Below are positions 1 through 9,466 of a stretch of 64,000 nt of DNA, one piece after another (position 1 is the first letter of the stretch; every line of letters starts with the position of its first letter). A model generated the notes under the pieces. The model saw only the letters and a program-made list of their open reading frames with translations. It did not search any database and had not been told where the DNA came from. The translations under genes and the position numbers were made by a program. Source of the stretch: Janthinobacterium sp. CG3 (GTDB lineage: Bacteria > Pseudomonadota > Gammaproteobacteria > Burkholderiales > Burkholderiaceae_D); assembly GCF_000344615.1 (NCBI RefSeq), contig NZ_KB467824.1, forward strand, positions 3,933,767 through 3,997,766, in the 5' to 3' direction.

Positions 1-1716
1 GAAGGTATCTTGCAGCAGCTTGATACCCGGCTCCATCGCTTTCGCGCCGCCTTGCATGAACAATGGCAAGGCAGCTTGCAGGTCGGCACCGGCCGAGAAC
101 GCGCCGCCGTCGGCGGCGTCGGCGTTCCAGATCACCAGTCCCTTGAAATTCTTCTCGGCTTCGGCCAGACCCATTTTCAGGCCGTTGATGACGCCTTCGC
201 CGATCACGTGCATTTTGGTTTTCAGCGAGATCACCAGTACTTCGTCGTCGCTGTGCCACAGGCGTACCGAGTCGTCTTCGAAGACGGTGGTGCCAAAGGT
301 CTTGCCGTCGATGGCGCCGCTGCCGAACACCGGCGCGCGGAACTGCTGGCGCTCGTACACGGCCAGGCTGGAGCGCGGCACGAAGCTGTTCGACGCGGCC
401 GAGTACGAACCTGCCGGCGTGTGCACGCCTTTTTCGGCGACCGGGCCTTCCAGCACCCAGGCCGGCAACGGCGCGTTGCACAAGGCATGGCCGGCGGCGA
501 TGTCTTCGTTGATCCAGGTGGCGATCTGGGTCCAGCCCGACGCCTGCCATGTTTCGAACGGGCCGACGTTCCAGCCAAAGCCCCAGCGCATCGCGAAATC
601 GATGTCGCGGGCGTTGTCGGCGACCGTGTCCAGATGCACGGCGATGTAGTGGAAGGCGTCGCGGAAGATCGCCCACAGGAACTGCGCCTGCGGATTGGTC
701 GATTCGCGCAAGGCCTTCATTTTCTTGACCGGGTCCTTTTCCTTCAGGATGCGGGCGACGATGTCGGCGGCCTTGCCGCCGCCGGCGACGTATTCGCCGG
801 TGGCGAAGTCCAGGCGCTGGATTTCCTTACCGACTTTTTTGTAGAAGCCGGCGCCCGACTTCTGGCCCAGCGCGCCCGCTTCGACCAGCTTGGCCAGCAC
901 GGCCGGGGTCTTGTAGATGGCGAAGAACGGGTCTTCCGGCAGGTTGTCCTGCATGGTCTTGATGACATGGCCCATCGTGTCCAGGCCGACCACGTCGGCG
1001 GTGCGGAAGGTGCCCGACTTGGCGCGGCCCAGCTTGGCGCCGGTCAGGTCGTCGACGACGTCGCAGGACAGGCCGAATTTCTCGGCTTCGTAGATGGTGG
1101 CCAGCATGCCGAACACGCCGACGCGGTTGGCGATGAAGTTCGGGGTGTCCTTGGCGCGCACGACGCCCTTGCCCAGCGTGGTGGTCAGGAACACTTCCAG
1201 CTGGTCGAGGATCTCCGGCTTGGTCGAGGTGGTCGGGATCAGTTCAACCAGGTGCATATAGCGCGGCGGGTTGAAGAAATGCACGCCGCAAAAGCGCGCC
1301 TTGAGTTCGTCGTCGAAGCCGTCGGCCAGCTTGTTGATCGACAGGCCCGAGGTGTTCGAGGCGAAGATCGCGTTCGGCGCGATATGCGGCGCGACCTTCT
1401 GGTACAGGTCGTGCTTCCATTCCATGCGCTCGGCGATGGCTTCGATGATCAGGTCGCAACCGGCCAGCAGGTCCAGGTTGTCTTCGTAGTTGGCGACCTG
1501 GATCAGGGCGGCGTCGTCCTTGTTGCCGAACGGCGCAGGGCTGAGCTTTTTCAGGTTGTCAATGGCGCGCAGCACGATGCCGTTCTTGGCACCCTCTTTG
1601 GCCGGCAGGTCGAACAGCACGACCGGCACTTTGGCGTTGATGCAATGGGCGGCGATTTGCGCGCCCATCACGCCGGCGCCGAGCACGGCTACTTTTTTCA
1701 CGATGAAATTGGTCAT
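1..1716 (-). CDS. 3-hydroxyacyl-CoA dehydrogenase / enoyl-CoA hydratase (partial)
   Basis: The gene starts at 1716 and its 3' end lies outside the window; about 571 residues are visible of a protein that is usually near 800. The N-terminus is a Rossmann NAD-binding domain (VAVLGAGVMGAQIAAHCI, residues about 9-26), followed by the hydroxyacyl-CoA dehydrogenase helical domain with the ASNTSGLSI and FFNPPRYMHLVE stretches. From about residue 470 the sequence enters a crotonase-type enoyl-CoA hydratase domain, which the window edge cuts. This dehydrogenase-then-hydratase order resembles FadN-type proteins rather than FadB. It should carry out the hydration and NAD-dependent oxidation steps of beta-oxidation. 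It lies 16 bases downstream of the acyl-CoA dehydrogenase gene, so the two are probably cotranscribed. A thiolase gene would be expected next but is out of view. Confidence 0.9.
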   Translation of the reverse strand, partial: MTNFIVKKVAVLGAGVMGAQIAAHCINAKVPVVLFDLPAKEGAKNGIVLRAIDNLKKLSPAPFGNKDDAALIQVANYEDNLDLLAGCDLIIEAIAERMEWKHDLYQKVAPHIAPNAIFASNTSGLSINKLADGFDDELKARFCGVHFFNPPRYMHLVELIPTTSTKPEILDQLEVFLTTTLGKGVVRAKDTPNFIANRVGVFGMLATIYEAEKFGLSCDVVDDLTGAKLGRAKSGTFRTADVVGLDTMGHVIKTMQDNLPEDPFFAIYKTPAVLAKLVEAGALGQKSGAGFYKKVGKEIQRLDFATGEYVAGGGKAADIVARILKEKDPVKKMKALRESTNPQAQFLWAIFRDAFHYIAVHLDTVADNARDIDFAMRWGFGWNVGPFETWQASGWTQIATWINEDIAAGHALCNAPLPAWVLEGPVAEKGVHTPAGSYSAASNSFVPRSSLAVYERQQFRAPVFGSGAIDGKTFGTTVFEDDSVRLWHSDDEVLVISLKTKMHVIGEGVINGLKMGLAEAEKNFKGLVIWNADAADGGAFSAGADLQAALPLFMQGGAKAMEPGIKLLQDTF

Positions 1717-1732
1717 AATAATCCTCTATCTC

Positions 1733-3523
1733 TTAGAACAAGTCGGCGTCGAGTGCCATCAGGCTGGCCGAACCGGAGCGCGCCTGACGGATCAGGGTGG
1801 CGGTTTCAGGTTGCAGGCGGGCGAAGTAGAAACGCGCCGTGGCCAGTTTCGCTTTGTAGAAATTGTCGCCGGACGATTCCTTCTCCAGCGCGATCTTCGC
1901 CATCTGGGCGAAGAAGTAGCTGTAGACCAGGTGGCCGACCACGCGCAGGTAAGGTACCGCCGCGGCGCCGACTTCGTCGGGGTTCTGGAACGCCTTCATG
2001 CCGATTTCCATGGTCAGCTTGGACACTTTCGCGCCCAGTTCGCCCAACGGCGTGACGAATTCGCTCATCGCCTCGTCGGTGCCGTTCTCTTCGACGAAGG
2101 CCTGGATCTTGGCGCCGAACTTGCGCAGCTTGGCGCCGTTGTCCATCAATACCTTGCGGCCCAGCAAGTCGAGCGACTGGATCGTGTTGGTGCCTTCGTA
2201 GATCAGGTTGATGCGGGCGTCGCGCACGTACTGCTCCATGCCCCATTCGGCGATGTAGCCGTGGCCGCCGAACACTTGCATCGCTTCCGAGGTGGCGATC
2301 CAGCCGTTGTCGGTGATGAACGCCTTGATGATCGGCGTCAGCAGCGCCACTTCGTCGGCCGCTTCCTTGCGCACTTCCTCGTCCGGGTGGTGCAGTTCGC
2401 GGTCGATCTGCAACGCGGCGTACGAGGTGAAGGCGCGCGCGCCCTCGGCGTAGGCCTTGCACGTCAGCAGCATGCGGCGCACGTCCGGATGCACGATGAT
2501 CGGATCGGCGGCTTTTTCAGGCGCCTTGACGCCCGATAGGCTGCGCATCTGGATGCGGTCCTTGGCGTAGGCCAGGGCGTTCTGGTAAGCCACTTCGGTC
2601 AGGCCGAGCGACTGCATGCCCACGCCCAGGCGGGCCGCGTTCATAAACACGAACATGGCGTTCAAGCCCTTGTTCGGCTGGCCGATGATCCAGCCGCGGG
2701 CGCCGTCCAGGTTCATTTGGCAGGTCGAATTGCCGTGGATGCCCATTTTCTCTTCGATGGCGCCGCAGGTGATCGGGTTGCGCGCGCCGACGCTGCCGTC
2801 GGCGTTCGGCAGGAACTTCGGCACCAGGAACAGCGAGATGCCCTTCGAGCCTTCCGGCGCGTCCGGCACGCGGGCCAGCACCAGGTGCAAGATGTTTTCC
2901 GACATGTCGTGCTCGCCGGCCGAGATGAAGATCTTGCTGCCGGTGATCAGCCACGAGCCGTCTTCCTGCGGCAGCGCTTTCGAGCGCAGCATGCCCAGGT
3001 CGGTGCCGCAGTGCGCTTCGGTCAGGCACATGGTGCCGGTCCACTCGCCCGAGACCAGCTTCGGCAGGTACAGGCGTTTTTGTTCGTCGGTGCCGTGCTC
3101 AAGCAGGCACTCGTAGGCGCCGTGCGACAGGCCAGGGTACATGGTCCAGGCCTGGTTGGCCGAGTTCAGCATTTCGTAGAACGAATTATTCAGCACCAGC
3201 GGCAAGCCCTGGCCGCCGTATTCCGGCGAGCACGACAGCGCGCCCCAGCCGGCGTCGACGTATTGCTTGTAGGCGTCCTTGAAGCCCTTCGGCGTCGTCA
3301 CGGTGTGCGCGACGTTGTCGTGGCGGCAGCCTTCGCGGTCGCCGGAGTGGTTCAACGGGAACAACACCTCGGACGTGAACTTGCCGCCCTCTTCCAGCAC
3401 CTGGTTGATGATGTCGGCGTCGACTTCAGCGTAGTGCGGCATTTGTTTCAACTCTTGCTCAACTTGCAGGAACTCGTGCAGCACGAATTGCATGTCCCGG
3501 ATTGGCGCGACGTATTGACCCAT
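1733..3523 (-). CDS. Acyl-CoA dehydrogenase (FadE-like, C-terminal extension)
   Basis: A 596-residue FAD-dependent acyl-CoA dehydrogenase catalysing the first oxidation of fatty acyl-CoA. An N-terminal segment before the classical fold starts with MGQYVAPIRDMQFVLHE. The middle and C-terminal acyl-CoA dehydrogenase domains follow, with MCLTEAHCGTDLG, the substrate loop around GIHGNSTCQMN, and the signature QVFGGHGYIAEWGMEQ and NLIYEGTNTIQ. After these comes an extension of about 130 residues of the type seen in the long (about 600-residue) acyl-CoA dehydrogenases with an Acyl-CoA_dh_C domain. An AGGAG ribosome binding site sits 8 bases before the ATG. The TetR gene lies just upstream and the hydroxyacyl-CoA dehydrogenase just downstream, all on one strand. 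Substrate chain length cannot be told from sequence. Confidence 0.93.
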   Translation of the reverse strand: MGQYVAPIRDMQFVLHEFLQVEQELKQMPHYAEVDADIINQVLEEGGKFTSEVLFPLNHSGDREGCRHDNVAHTVTTPKGFKDAYKQYVDAGWGALSCSPEYGGQGLPLVLNNSFYEMLNSANQAWTMYPGLSHGAYECLLEHGTDEQKRLYLPKLVSGEWTGTMCLTEAHCGTDLGMLRSKALPQEDGSWLITGSKIFISAGEHDMSENILHLVLARVPDAPEGSKGISLFLVPKFLPNADGSVGARNPITCGAIEEKMGIHGNSTCQMNLDGARGWIIGQPNKGLNAMFVFMNAARLGVGMQSLGLTEVAYQNALAYAKDRIQMRSLSGVKAPEKAADPIIVHPDVRRMLLTCKAYAEGARAFTSYAALQIDRELHHPDEEVRKEAADEVALLTPIIKAFITDNGWIATSEAMQVFGGHGYIAEWGMEQYVRDARINLIYEGTNTIQSLDLLGRKVLMDNGAKLRKFGAKIQAFVEENGTDEAMSEFVTPLGELGAKVSKLTMEIGMKAFQNPDEVGAAAVPYLRVVGHLVYSYFFAQMAKIALEKESSGDNFYKAKLATARFYFARLQPETATLIRQARSGSASLMALDADLF

Positions 3524-3595
3524 AATTTTTCTCCTGGCGGCTAAATAGCTCTAAATGTGATTCTCAAGTTGCGCGCAGGCGGCGCGCGCAACGGC

Positions 3596-4222
3596 TTACG
3601 AAGTCTTCTGTGCGGCCGGCGCGGCGCCCGGCCGCGGGTTGTGGTAATTGTCGATCAGGCGGTTGAAGCCCAGCCGGGCCCGTTCCACGCTACCGGGGAT
3701 GCGCAGGAAACGCGCATCGTGGTGCAAGCCCAGGATCAGGCCGTACATCTCGTACACCAGCTGCTGCGGGTCGGTGTCGGGTTTTAAATCACCCGTTTCG
3801 ATCGACTGCTGGACGCAGCGCAACAACGCGCCCTGCCATGCCCGCACCATCGAGACCAGCTCCTCGCGGATCGGCCCGGGCCGGTCGTCGTACTCGACCG
3901 CGCCGCTGATGTAGATGCAACCGGAGGCGATTTCAACGCTGACGCGCTTGATCCAGCGCGCGTACATCGATTTCAGGCGCAAGATGCCGCGCGGCTCCTT
4001 CATGCTCGGGAAAAACACTTCCTGCTCAAAACGATGGTGGTACAGCTTCAACACCTCCATCTGCAGGTCTTCGCGCGAGCCGAAATGCGCGAACACGCCC
4101 GATTTGCTCATGTTCATCCTGTCGGCGAGCAGGCCGATGGTCAGGCCCTCCAGCCCGTCGCGGCTGGACAAGTCCAACGCCACGTCGAGGATGGCCGCGC
4201 GGGTCAACTCGCCTTTGCGCAT
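3596..4222 (-). CDS. TetR/AcrR family transcriptional regulator
   Basis: A 208-residue regulator with an N-terminal TetR helix-turn-helix (about residues 3-50: RAAILDVALDLSSRDG, then LADRMNMSKSGVFAHFGSRE) and a C-terminal ligand domain. The reading frame extends upstream to 4309, but MRKGELTRAAILD at 4222 is the natural start because the helix-turn-helix begins directly after it. The gene is first in a three-gene cluster with the acyl-CoA dehydrogenase and hydroxyacyl-CoA dehydrogenase. It is therefore likely to be an acyl-CoA-responsive repressor of this beta-oxidation set, like FadR/PsrA-type TetR proteins; that role is inferred from context only. A good sigma-70 promoter (4340-4367) precedes it. 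Confidence 0.88.
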   Translation of the reverse strand: MRKGELTRAAILDVALDLSSRDGLEGLTIGLLADRMNMSKSGVFAHFGSREDLQMEVLKLYHHRFEQEVFFPSMKEPRGILRLKSMYARWIKRVSVEIASGCIYISGAVEYDDRPGPIREELVSMVRAWQGALLRCVQQSIETGDLKPDTDPQQLVYEMYGLILGLHHDARFLRIPGSVERARLGFNRLIDNYHNPRPGAAPAAQKTS

Positions 4223-4339
4223 GAATTTAATTGATGTATTGATGATATTTCCGTTCAAAGCTAGTTTCGAATTCACAGGAACAGTACGTCGGCAACGATG
4301 TGAACCCACTTCAGTTGAAAAGAATTCCGAACGCTCGTA

Positions 4340-4367
4340 CTATTATCCACCGGGGCATAAAAGTCAA
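4340..4367 (-). promoter_or_regulatory. Probable sigma-70 promoter of the TetR-fad cluster
   Basis: Read on the reverse strand, TTGACT (4367-4362) and TAATAG (4345-4340) are separated by 16 bases. The start codon of the TetR gene lies about 118 bases downstream, leaving room for an operator. No transcript data support it; the call rests on hexamer match and position. Confidence 0.5.
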
Positions 4368-4445
4368 ACGGGAACATTAGAGGCGAGGTTCTATTGCTGC
4401 AACGCAGCATCGGGGATTTTGCTCCGGGCGCGCCCGGTTCGCCGC

Positions 4446-4829
4446 CTAGTCGGCACCGCTGGCCTTGCTCAACTGGCGCCGGTCGCGCTTGGTCGGGCGG
4501 CCCTTGATGGCGGCGCCCGGCTCGCGGAACAACTTGCGCTGCTCGCCCTCGTTGGCGCGGCGCGCGATGCTGGCCGGCGTTTCCGCGTACAGCAGGCGCG
4601 CCACCGGGGCGCTGCCGCGCTGGTCCGACAGGCCCAGCACCCGCAGCTCCCAGTTGTCGGCGCCGTTGTCGACCAGCAGCTCGTCGCCCAGGCGCAGCGG
4701 CCGCGCCGGCTTGACGCGCTCGCCGCCGACGCGCACCTTGCCGTTGTCGACCGCGTCGGTGGCCAGCGAACGGGTCTTGAAAAAGCGCGCGGCCCACAGC
4801 CATTTGTCGATTCGTACGGTGTCGGTCAT
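4446..4829 (-). CDS. hslR: RNA-binding S4 domain protein, Hsp15 type
   Basis: A 127-residue protein. The S4 RNA-binding fold occupies the N-terminal half: RIDKWLWAARFFKTRSLATDAV, then GKVRVGGERVKPARPLRLGDELLV. A basic C-terminal tail (KGRPTKRDRRQLSKA) follows. In E. coli, Hsp15 (HslR) binds stalled free 50S subunits carrying nascent chains and recycles them. The length and the N-terminal motif order fit the family well. The ATG at 4829 begins MTDTVRIDKW; upstream in-frame codons (to 4913) give unrelated sequence. It stands 89 bases downstream of clsB on the same strand. Identification as the S4/Hsp15 family is firm; the exact physiological role is carried over from E. coli. Confidence 0.88.
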   Translation of the reverse strand: MTDTVRIDKWLWAARFFKTRSLATDAVDNGKVRVGGERVKPARPLRLGDELLVDNGADNWELRVLGLSDQRGSAPVARLLYAETPASIARRANEGEQRKLFREPGAAIKGRPTKRDRRQLSKASGAD

Positions 4830-4917
4830 GGTGGTTTCAGCGTGATGGTTGGACGGGACGGTTAAGCGCACTGGTTTATGCGCACTGATGTAAGCGTACT
4901 CATTTAAACGCACTACT

Positions 4918-6081
4918 TCAAGCGTATTTGCCCATCGCGAACACGCGCATCGCCAGTTTGTACAGGATGAAGGCGGCTTCGTAGCCGAGCCGGCGCAAGC
5001 GCCCGACGTGGGCGAAATCGTCCTTGTGCACCACCACGCCGTCGGCGATGGCGCGCTCGATGTGGCCGCGCAGGGCCAGCGCGAAGGCGGCGTCCTTGAC
5101 GACGACGTTGGCCTCCTGGTTCAGGAACAGGCTCAGGCCGTCGACGTTGCTCGAACCGACCGTGGCCCAGTCGTCGTCGACCACCGCGACCTTGGCGTGC
5201 AACTGGGTCTTGTGGTATTCGACCAGCTTGACGCCGGCGTCGAGCAGCTTCGGGTAGAAGGAATGGGCGACGGCGTCCTGCAGCCAGATTTCGCCGACGC
5301 CGATCAACAGCACCACCTCGACGCCGCGCAGCGCGGCCGAGGCCAGCGCCTCGCGGAACTTGCGCCCCGGCGCGAAATACGGGTTGGCCAACAGCACGCT
5401 GTGCCTGGCCTGGCCCAGCGCCTGCAGGTAGGCGCGCTGGATGGTGCGGCGGTTGCGCAGGTTGTCGCGCACCACGAAGCCGGCCTTGACGACGCTGCGC
5501 GCCTGCGCCTTGTTGACGGCGCGCAGCTCGCGGTACAGGTGGATGCGCTTGAGCAGCCCCATCTTGCCGAGCCGCGCCCACTGCGCCTGGGCCTCCTGGT
5601 GGATCGCGCCCACCAGCGGGCCGCGCACCTGCACCGCGAAGTCCCAGCGCGGCGCCGACAGCGCGACGCGGTGGTCGTAGTCGCAGAACATGTCGTCGTT
5701 GATGTTGATGCCGCCGACCAGCGCCACGTCGCGGTCGACGACGCAGATCTTGCGGTGGGTGCGCGTGACGCCGCGGCGGAACCAGGGGTTGAAGATGCGG
5801 TGGTGCACCTTGGCCGCCTCCAACTCGGCGTGCATGCGCTTGGCGCGCGCGTTGCCGGTGCCGAACCAGTCGGTGATCATGAACACCTGCACGCCGCGGC
5901 CGGCGGCGCGTATCAGCGCGGCCTTGACCGCGTTGCCGGTGTCGTCGTCGGCGAAGATATAGGTTTCGAAATAGATGTCGTAGCGGGCCGAGTCGATCGC
6001 CGCGATCAGCGCGGGGAAATAGTCGGTGCCGCAATGCAGCAGTGTGATGTCGTTATCGGCTATATAGGTGACGGATCGCAT
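4918..6081 (-). CDS. clsB: Cardiolipin synthase B (phospholipase D family)
   Basis: A 387-residue protein with two phospholipase D HKD motifs: HRKICVVDRDVALVGG near residue 110 and HAKVAVVDDDWATVGSSN near residue 290. Both have the catalytic histidine, lysine and aspartate. Length, absence of an N-terminal membrane anchor and motif spacing fit ClsB rather than ClsA. ClsB condenses phospholipid substrates into cardiolipin at the inner membrane. The upstream neighbour is the EEP-family gene homologous to ybhP, ending 10 bases before this ATG. This reproduces the ybhP-clsB pair of enterobacteria and supports cotranscription. Confidence 0.92.
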   Translation of the reverse strand: MRSVTYIADNDITLLHCGTDYFPALIAAIDSARYDIYFETYIFADDDTGNAVKAALIRAAGRGVQVFMITDWFGTGNARAKRMHAELEAAKVHHRIFNPWFRRGVTRTHRKICVVDRDVALVGGININDDMFCDYDHRVALSAPRWDFAVQVRGPLVGAIHQEAQAQWARLGKMGLLKRIHLYRELRAVNKAQARSVVKAGFVVRDNLRNRRTIQRAYLQALGQARHSVLLANPYFAPGRKFREALASAALRGVEVVLLIGVGEIWLQDAVAHSFYPKLLDAGVKLVEYHKTQLHAKVAVVDDDWATVGSSNVDGLSLFLNQEANVVVKDAAFALALRGHIERAIADGVVVHKDDFAHVGRLRRLGYEAAFILYKLAMRVFAMGKYA

Positions 6082-6090
6082 GGGTCCAGT

Positions 6091-6912
6091 CTACGCCAGT
6101 TTCAACGTGGCGACGATGGGTGCGTGGTCGGACAGTTTGGCCCACAGCGTGCCGTGCATCACCTGGGCCGTTTCGACCTGGAAACCGCGCACGTAGATGC
6201 GGTCGAGGCGGAACCAGGGCAGCGCCGCCGGGAAGGTGCGCGCCGGCGTCAGCGTTGGCGTCGCCGCCTTGCGCCGCGCCAGTTGCCGCACCAGGTCGCC
6301 GATCGCCGAATTCGACGCGCGCTGGTCGAACACCTCGACCACGCCGAGCGCGTTGCGCAGCTTGTCGCTGAGGTTGTTGCGCCAATCGTTGAAGTCGCCG
6401 GCGATGATGACCGGCTCGCCGTGCGGCGCGGAGGCCATCACGGCCTCGATCAGCGCCTCGGTCTGGCGGCCGCGGCCGGCCTCGAACAGGCCCAGGTGGA
6501 CCACGTAGCAATGCACGTCGACGCCCTCGGTCTGCAGCACGCAGTGCAGGATGCCGCGTTGCTCGTAGGCGTGGTCGGAGACGTCGTGGTTGCGGGTGGA
6601 GCCGATCGGAAACGCGCTCAGCAGCGCGTTGCCGTGGTGGCCGTGGTCGTACACGGCGTTCATGCCGTACGCCGAATGGTGCGAGGCGCCGGCGAAGAAC
6701 TCGTGCTGGGCCGTCTCCGGCCAATGCTTGTGGCCGTGGCTTTCGGCGCCGAACTGGGCGGCGTTGCGGTCGTGCCGGCCTTGGACTTCCTGCAAAAAGA
6801 CGACGTCGGCCTCGAACAGGGCAATCGCCTGTTTCAAGGCGTGTACGCGGGGCTGGCCGCGCATCGAGGAGACGCCCTTGTGGATGTTATAAGTTGCTAC
6901 GCGGATTCTCAT
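6091..6912 (-). CDS. Endonuclease/exonuclease/phosphatase family protein (YbhP-like)
   Basis: A 273-residue member of the EEP superfamily. Expected catalytic landmarks are present: YNIHKG near the N-terminus (metal-binding Asn), FLQEVQGRH (metal-binding Glu), VIIAGDFNDWR (Asp/Asn pair), LDRIYVRGF, and the terminal SDHAPIVATL with the catalytic Asp-His. No signal peptide is apparent. Proteins of this fold cleave phosphodiester bonds in nucleic acids or phospholipid headgroups. The tight linkage to clsB suggests a lipid-related phosphodiesterase role, but that is inference from neighbourhood and the substrate is unknown. Confidence 0.87.
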   Translation of the reverse strand: MRIRVATYNIHKGVSSMRGQPRVHALKQAIALFEADVVFLQEVQGRHDRNAAQFGAESHGHKHWPETAQHEFFAGASHHSAYGMNAVYDHGHHGNALLSAFPIGSTRNHDVSDHAYEQRGILHCVLQTEGVDVHCYVVHLGLFEAGRGRQTEALIEAVMASAPHGEPVIIAGDFNDWRNNLSDKLRNALGVVEVFDQRASNSAIGDLVRQLARRKAATPTLTPARTFPAALPWFRLDRIYVRGFQVETAQVMHGTLWAKLSDHAPIVATLKLA

Positions 6913-7050
6913 GGCTTGATTTTAACCCCATAGCCGCCATTTCCGCACGACTTCAATTGTGCGGCGGTGAAAGCTTCGCATCGCCGCCACAACGGCGCCC
7001 GCGCGGGGGCGCAATACCGTTCAAGCGCGCGCGGTTTTCGTGGGCCGGGG

Positions 7051-7500
7051 CTATTTCAAGCGCTGCGGCAGTTGCAGCACGGCTTCCGCGTTGGAAGACG
7101 AGAAACACCGGTCGGCCGCCTCCAGGTAGGGCAGCCAGACGTGGCGCAGATGTTCGCGCGGGCTGAGCGTGACGGCGATGTCGCGCGGTACCTCGACGCT
7201 GAACACGTGCTCGGTGTTGTGCGTGACGCCGGGGGCGTAGCGGTGGCGCCAGACCGGGTAGATTTCGTAGATGTTCGACAACTGCCAGTCGCGCAGGCGG
7301 AGCGTCGCGGCGTCGGCGACGATGCCGGTTTCCTCGAACAGCTCGCGGGCGGCGGTGGCCAGCAGCGGCTCGTCGGGCGCGTCGAGCGAGCCGGTCACGG
7401 ATTGCCAGAAGCCGGGCCGGTCGGCGCGCTCGAGCAGCAGCACCTCCAGCGCGGCGGTGTGGATCACGACCAGGACGGATTCGGGGATTTTATGGCTCAT
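7051..7500 (-). CDS. nudB: Dihydroneopterin triphosphate diphosphatase (Nudix)
   Basis: A 149-residue Nudix hydrolase. The Nudix box reads G-SLDAPD-E-PLLATAA-RELFEETGI at about residues 50-73; the first glycine-to-glutamate spacing is one residue longer than the canonical GX5E. NudB removes pyrophosphate from dihydroneopterin triphosphate in folate synthesis. The N-terminus (ESVLVVIHT, VLLLERAD, FWQSVTGSLD) and the tail (SPREHLRHVWLPYLEAADRCFSSSNAEAV) match NudB well. The gene lies directly after aspS, the same order as aspS-nudB in many proteobacteria. A terminator lies between aspS and this ATG, so it may have its own promoter or depend on read-through. Confidence 0.88.
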   Translation of the reverse strand: MSHKIPESVLVVIHTAALEVLLLERADRPGFWQSVTGSLDAPDEPLLATAARELFEETGIVADAATLRLRDWQLSNIYEIYPVWRHRYAPGVTHNTEHVFSVEVPRDIAVTLSPREHLRHVWLPYLEAADRCFSSSNAEAVLQLPQRLK

Positions 7501-7504
7501 ATTA

Positions 7505-7536
7505 AAAGAAAAGGCGCAGTCTCCCGCGCCTTTTTT
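7505..7536 (-). terminator. Rho-independent terminator after aspS
   Basis: A perfect 9-base-pair stem (AAAAGGCGC at 7509-7517 with GCGCCTTTT at 7526-7534) encloses an 8-base loop. Read on the reverse strand it is followed by TTTTCTTTT. It sits between the aspS stop (7577) and the nudB start (7500). Confidence 0.75.
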
Positions 7537-7576
7537 CACAGCATGCGGCCCCCCGTGCAGGCGGGCCGGACGACGG

Positions 7577-9391
7577 TTAAGCGACTTTCGGCTCGGCGGC
7601 GCGCAGGCGGATGTGCAGTTCGCGCAATTGCTTCTCGTCCACTTCGGACGGCGCCTGGGTCAACAGGCACTGCGCGCGCTGGGTTTTCGGGAAGGCGATC
7701 ACGTCGCGGATCGAATCGGAACCGGTCATCATCGTGACGATGCGGTCCAGGCCGAACGCCAGGCCGCCGTGCGGCGGCGCGCCGTATTGCAGCGCGTCGA
7801 GCAGGAAGCCGAACTTCAACTGGGCTTCCTCGGCGTCGATTTTCAAGGCGCGGAACACCTTGCTCTGCACTTCTTCGCGGTGGATGCGGATCGAACCGCC
7901 GCCCAACTCCCAACCGTTCAAGACCATGTCGTAGGCCTTGGCGATGCAGGCGCCCGGATTGGTTTCCAGCATGTCTTCATGGCCGTCTTTCGGCGCCGTG
8001 AACGGATGGTGGGTCGCGGTCCAGCGGTCGTTTTCCTCGTCGTAGTCGAACATCGGGAAGTCGACCACCCACAACGGCTTCCAGCTGTCCTCGAACAGGC
8101 CGGCTTTCTTGCCGAATTCGCTGTGGCCGATCTTCACGCGCAGCGCGCCGATGGCGTCGTTGACGACCTTGGCCTTGTCGGCGCCGAAGAAGATCAAGTC
8201 GCCGTCCTGGGCGCCGGTCAGCTCGACGATCTGCGCCAGCGCGGCGTCGTGCAGGTTCTTGACGATCGGCGATTGCAGGCCGTCGCGGCCCTTGGCCTTC
8301 TCGTTGACCTTGATGTAAGCGAGGCCCTTGGCGCCGTAAATGGCGACGAACTGGGTGTAGGCGTCGATTTCGGAACGCGGCATGCCGGAACCTTCCTTGG
8401 CGCCGCCCGGTACCAGCAGGCCGACCACGCGGCCGCCTTCCATGTTGGCCGCGCCGGCGAAGACCTTGAAGTCGACGTCTTTCATGACGGCGGTCAGGTC
8501 GGTGAAGGCCAGCTTGACGCGCATGTCCGGCTTGTCGGAACCGTACAGGCCCATCGCGGTGGCGAAGTCCATCACCGGGAACGGGTTCGGCAGGTCGATG
8601 TCGAGGGTGTTCTTGAAGACGATGCGTATCATGTTCTCGAACAGGTCGCGGATCTCTTGTTCCGACAGGAACGAGGTTTCGCAATCGATCTGGGTGAATT
8701 CAGGCTGGCGGTCGGCGCGCAAGTCTTCGTCGCGGAAGCATTTGACGATCTGGTAGTAACGGTCGAAGTTGGCGACCATCAGCAGCTGCTTGAACAACTG
8801 CGGCGATTGCGGCAGCGCGAAAAAGTTGCCGGCGTTGACGCGCGACGGCACCAGGTAGTCGCGCGCGCCTTCCGGGGTCGACTTGGTCAGCATCGGCGTT
8901 TCGATGTCGATGAAGCCCAGTTCGTCGAGGTACTTGCGCACTTCCATCGTTACCTTGTAGCGCAGGCGCAGATTGTTTTGCATCTGCGGACGGCGCAGGT
9001 CCAGCACGCGGTGGGTCAGGCGGGTGGTTTCGGACAGGTTGTCGTCGTCCAGCTGGAACGGCGGCGTGACCGAGGCGTTCAACACTTCCAGGTTGGAGCA
9101 GACCACTTCGATCTTGCCCGACTTCAGGTTGTTGTTGACAGTGCCTTCGAGGCGGTTGCTGACGACGCCGGTGACGCGCAGGCAATACTCGTTGCGCACC
9201 ACTTCGGCCACTTTGAAGACTTCAGCCTGCTCGGGGTTGCAGACGATCTGCACCAGGCCTTCGCGGTCGCGCAAGTCGATGAAAATGACGCCGCCGTGGT
9301 CGCGCCGGCGATGCACCCAGCCGCACAGGTTGACGGTTTGTCCAAGCAGGGCTTCGGTGGTGAGGCCGCAGTAATGTGTACGCATTGACAT
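7577..9391 (-). CDS. aspS: Aspartate--tRNA ligase
   Basis: A 604-residue bacterial-type class II synthetase. The N-terminal OB-fold anticodon-binding domain contains [19 protein letters not shown]. Class II motif 2 is [24 protein letters not shown] insertion domain lies in the middle (from about residue 300). Motif 3 is [14 protein letters not shown] near the C-terminus. It charges tRNA-Asp, and in organisms lacking AsnRS it may also mischarge tRNA-Asn for GatCAB; that cannot be decided here. The start is ATG at 9391 or the second ATG two codons later. It follows DUF502 by 75 bases in an fmdB-DUF502-aspS-nudB arrangement common in betaproteobacteria. Confidence 0.97.
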   Translation of the reverse strand: MSMRTHYCGLTTEALLGQTVNLCGWVHRRRDHGGVIFIDLRDREGLVQIVCNPEQAEVFKVAEVVRNEYCLRVTGVVSNRLEGTVNNNLKSGKIEVVCSNLEVLNASVTPPFQLDDDNLSETTRLTHRVLDLRRPQMQNNLRLRYKVTMEVRKYLDELGFIDIETPMLTKSTPEGARDYLVPSRVNAGNFFALPQSPQLFKQLLMVANFDRYYQIVKCFRDEDLRADRQPEFTQIDCETSFLSEQEIRDLFENMIRIVFKNTLDIDLPNPFPVMDFATAMGLYGSDKPDMRVKLAFTDLTAVMKDVDFKVFAGAANMEGGRVVGLLVPGGAKEGSGMPRSEIDAYTQFVAIYGAKGLAYIKVNEKAKGRDGLQSPIVKNLHDAALAQIVELTGAQDGDLIFFGADKAKVVNDAIGALRVKIGHSEFGKKAGLFEDSWKPLWVVDFPMFDYDEENDRWTATHHPFTAPKDGHEDMLETNPGACIAKAYDMVLNGWELGGGSIRIHREEVQSKVFRALKIDAEEAQLKFGFLLDALQYGAPPHGGLAFGLDRIVTMMTGSDSIRDVIAFPKTQRAQCLLTQAPSEVDEKQLRELHIRLRAAEPKVA

Positions 9392-9466
9392 AAATTTCTC
9401 AGTCCAGGTTAGATTATTCAGATGGCCGCGCCCTGCTTCGCGGACGCGTGCCCGTTTATTGTCGGT

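Noticed and set aside
4424-4437. 14-base perfect palindrome CCGGGCGCGCCCGG after the Hsp15 gene
   Set aside because: It is short and entirely G/C in a GC-rich genome, with no T tract; a chance palindrome is plausible.
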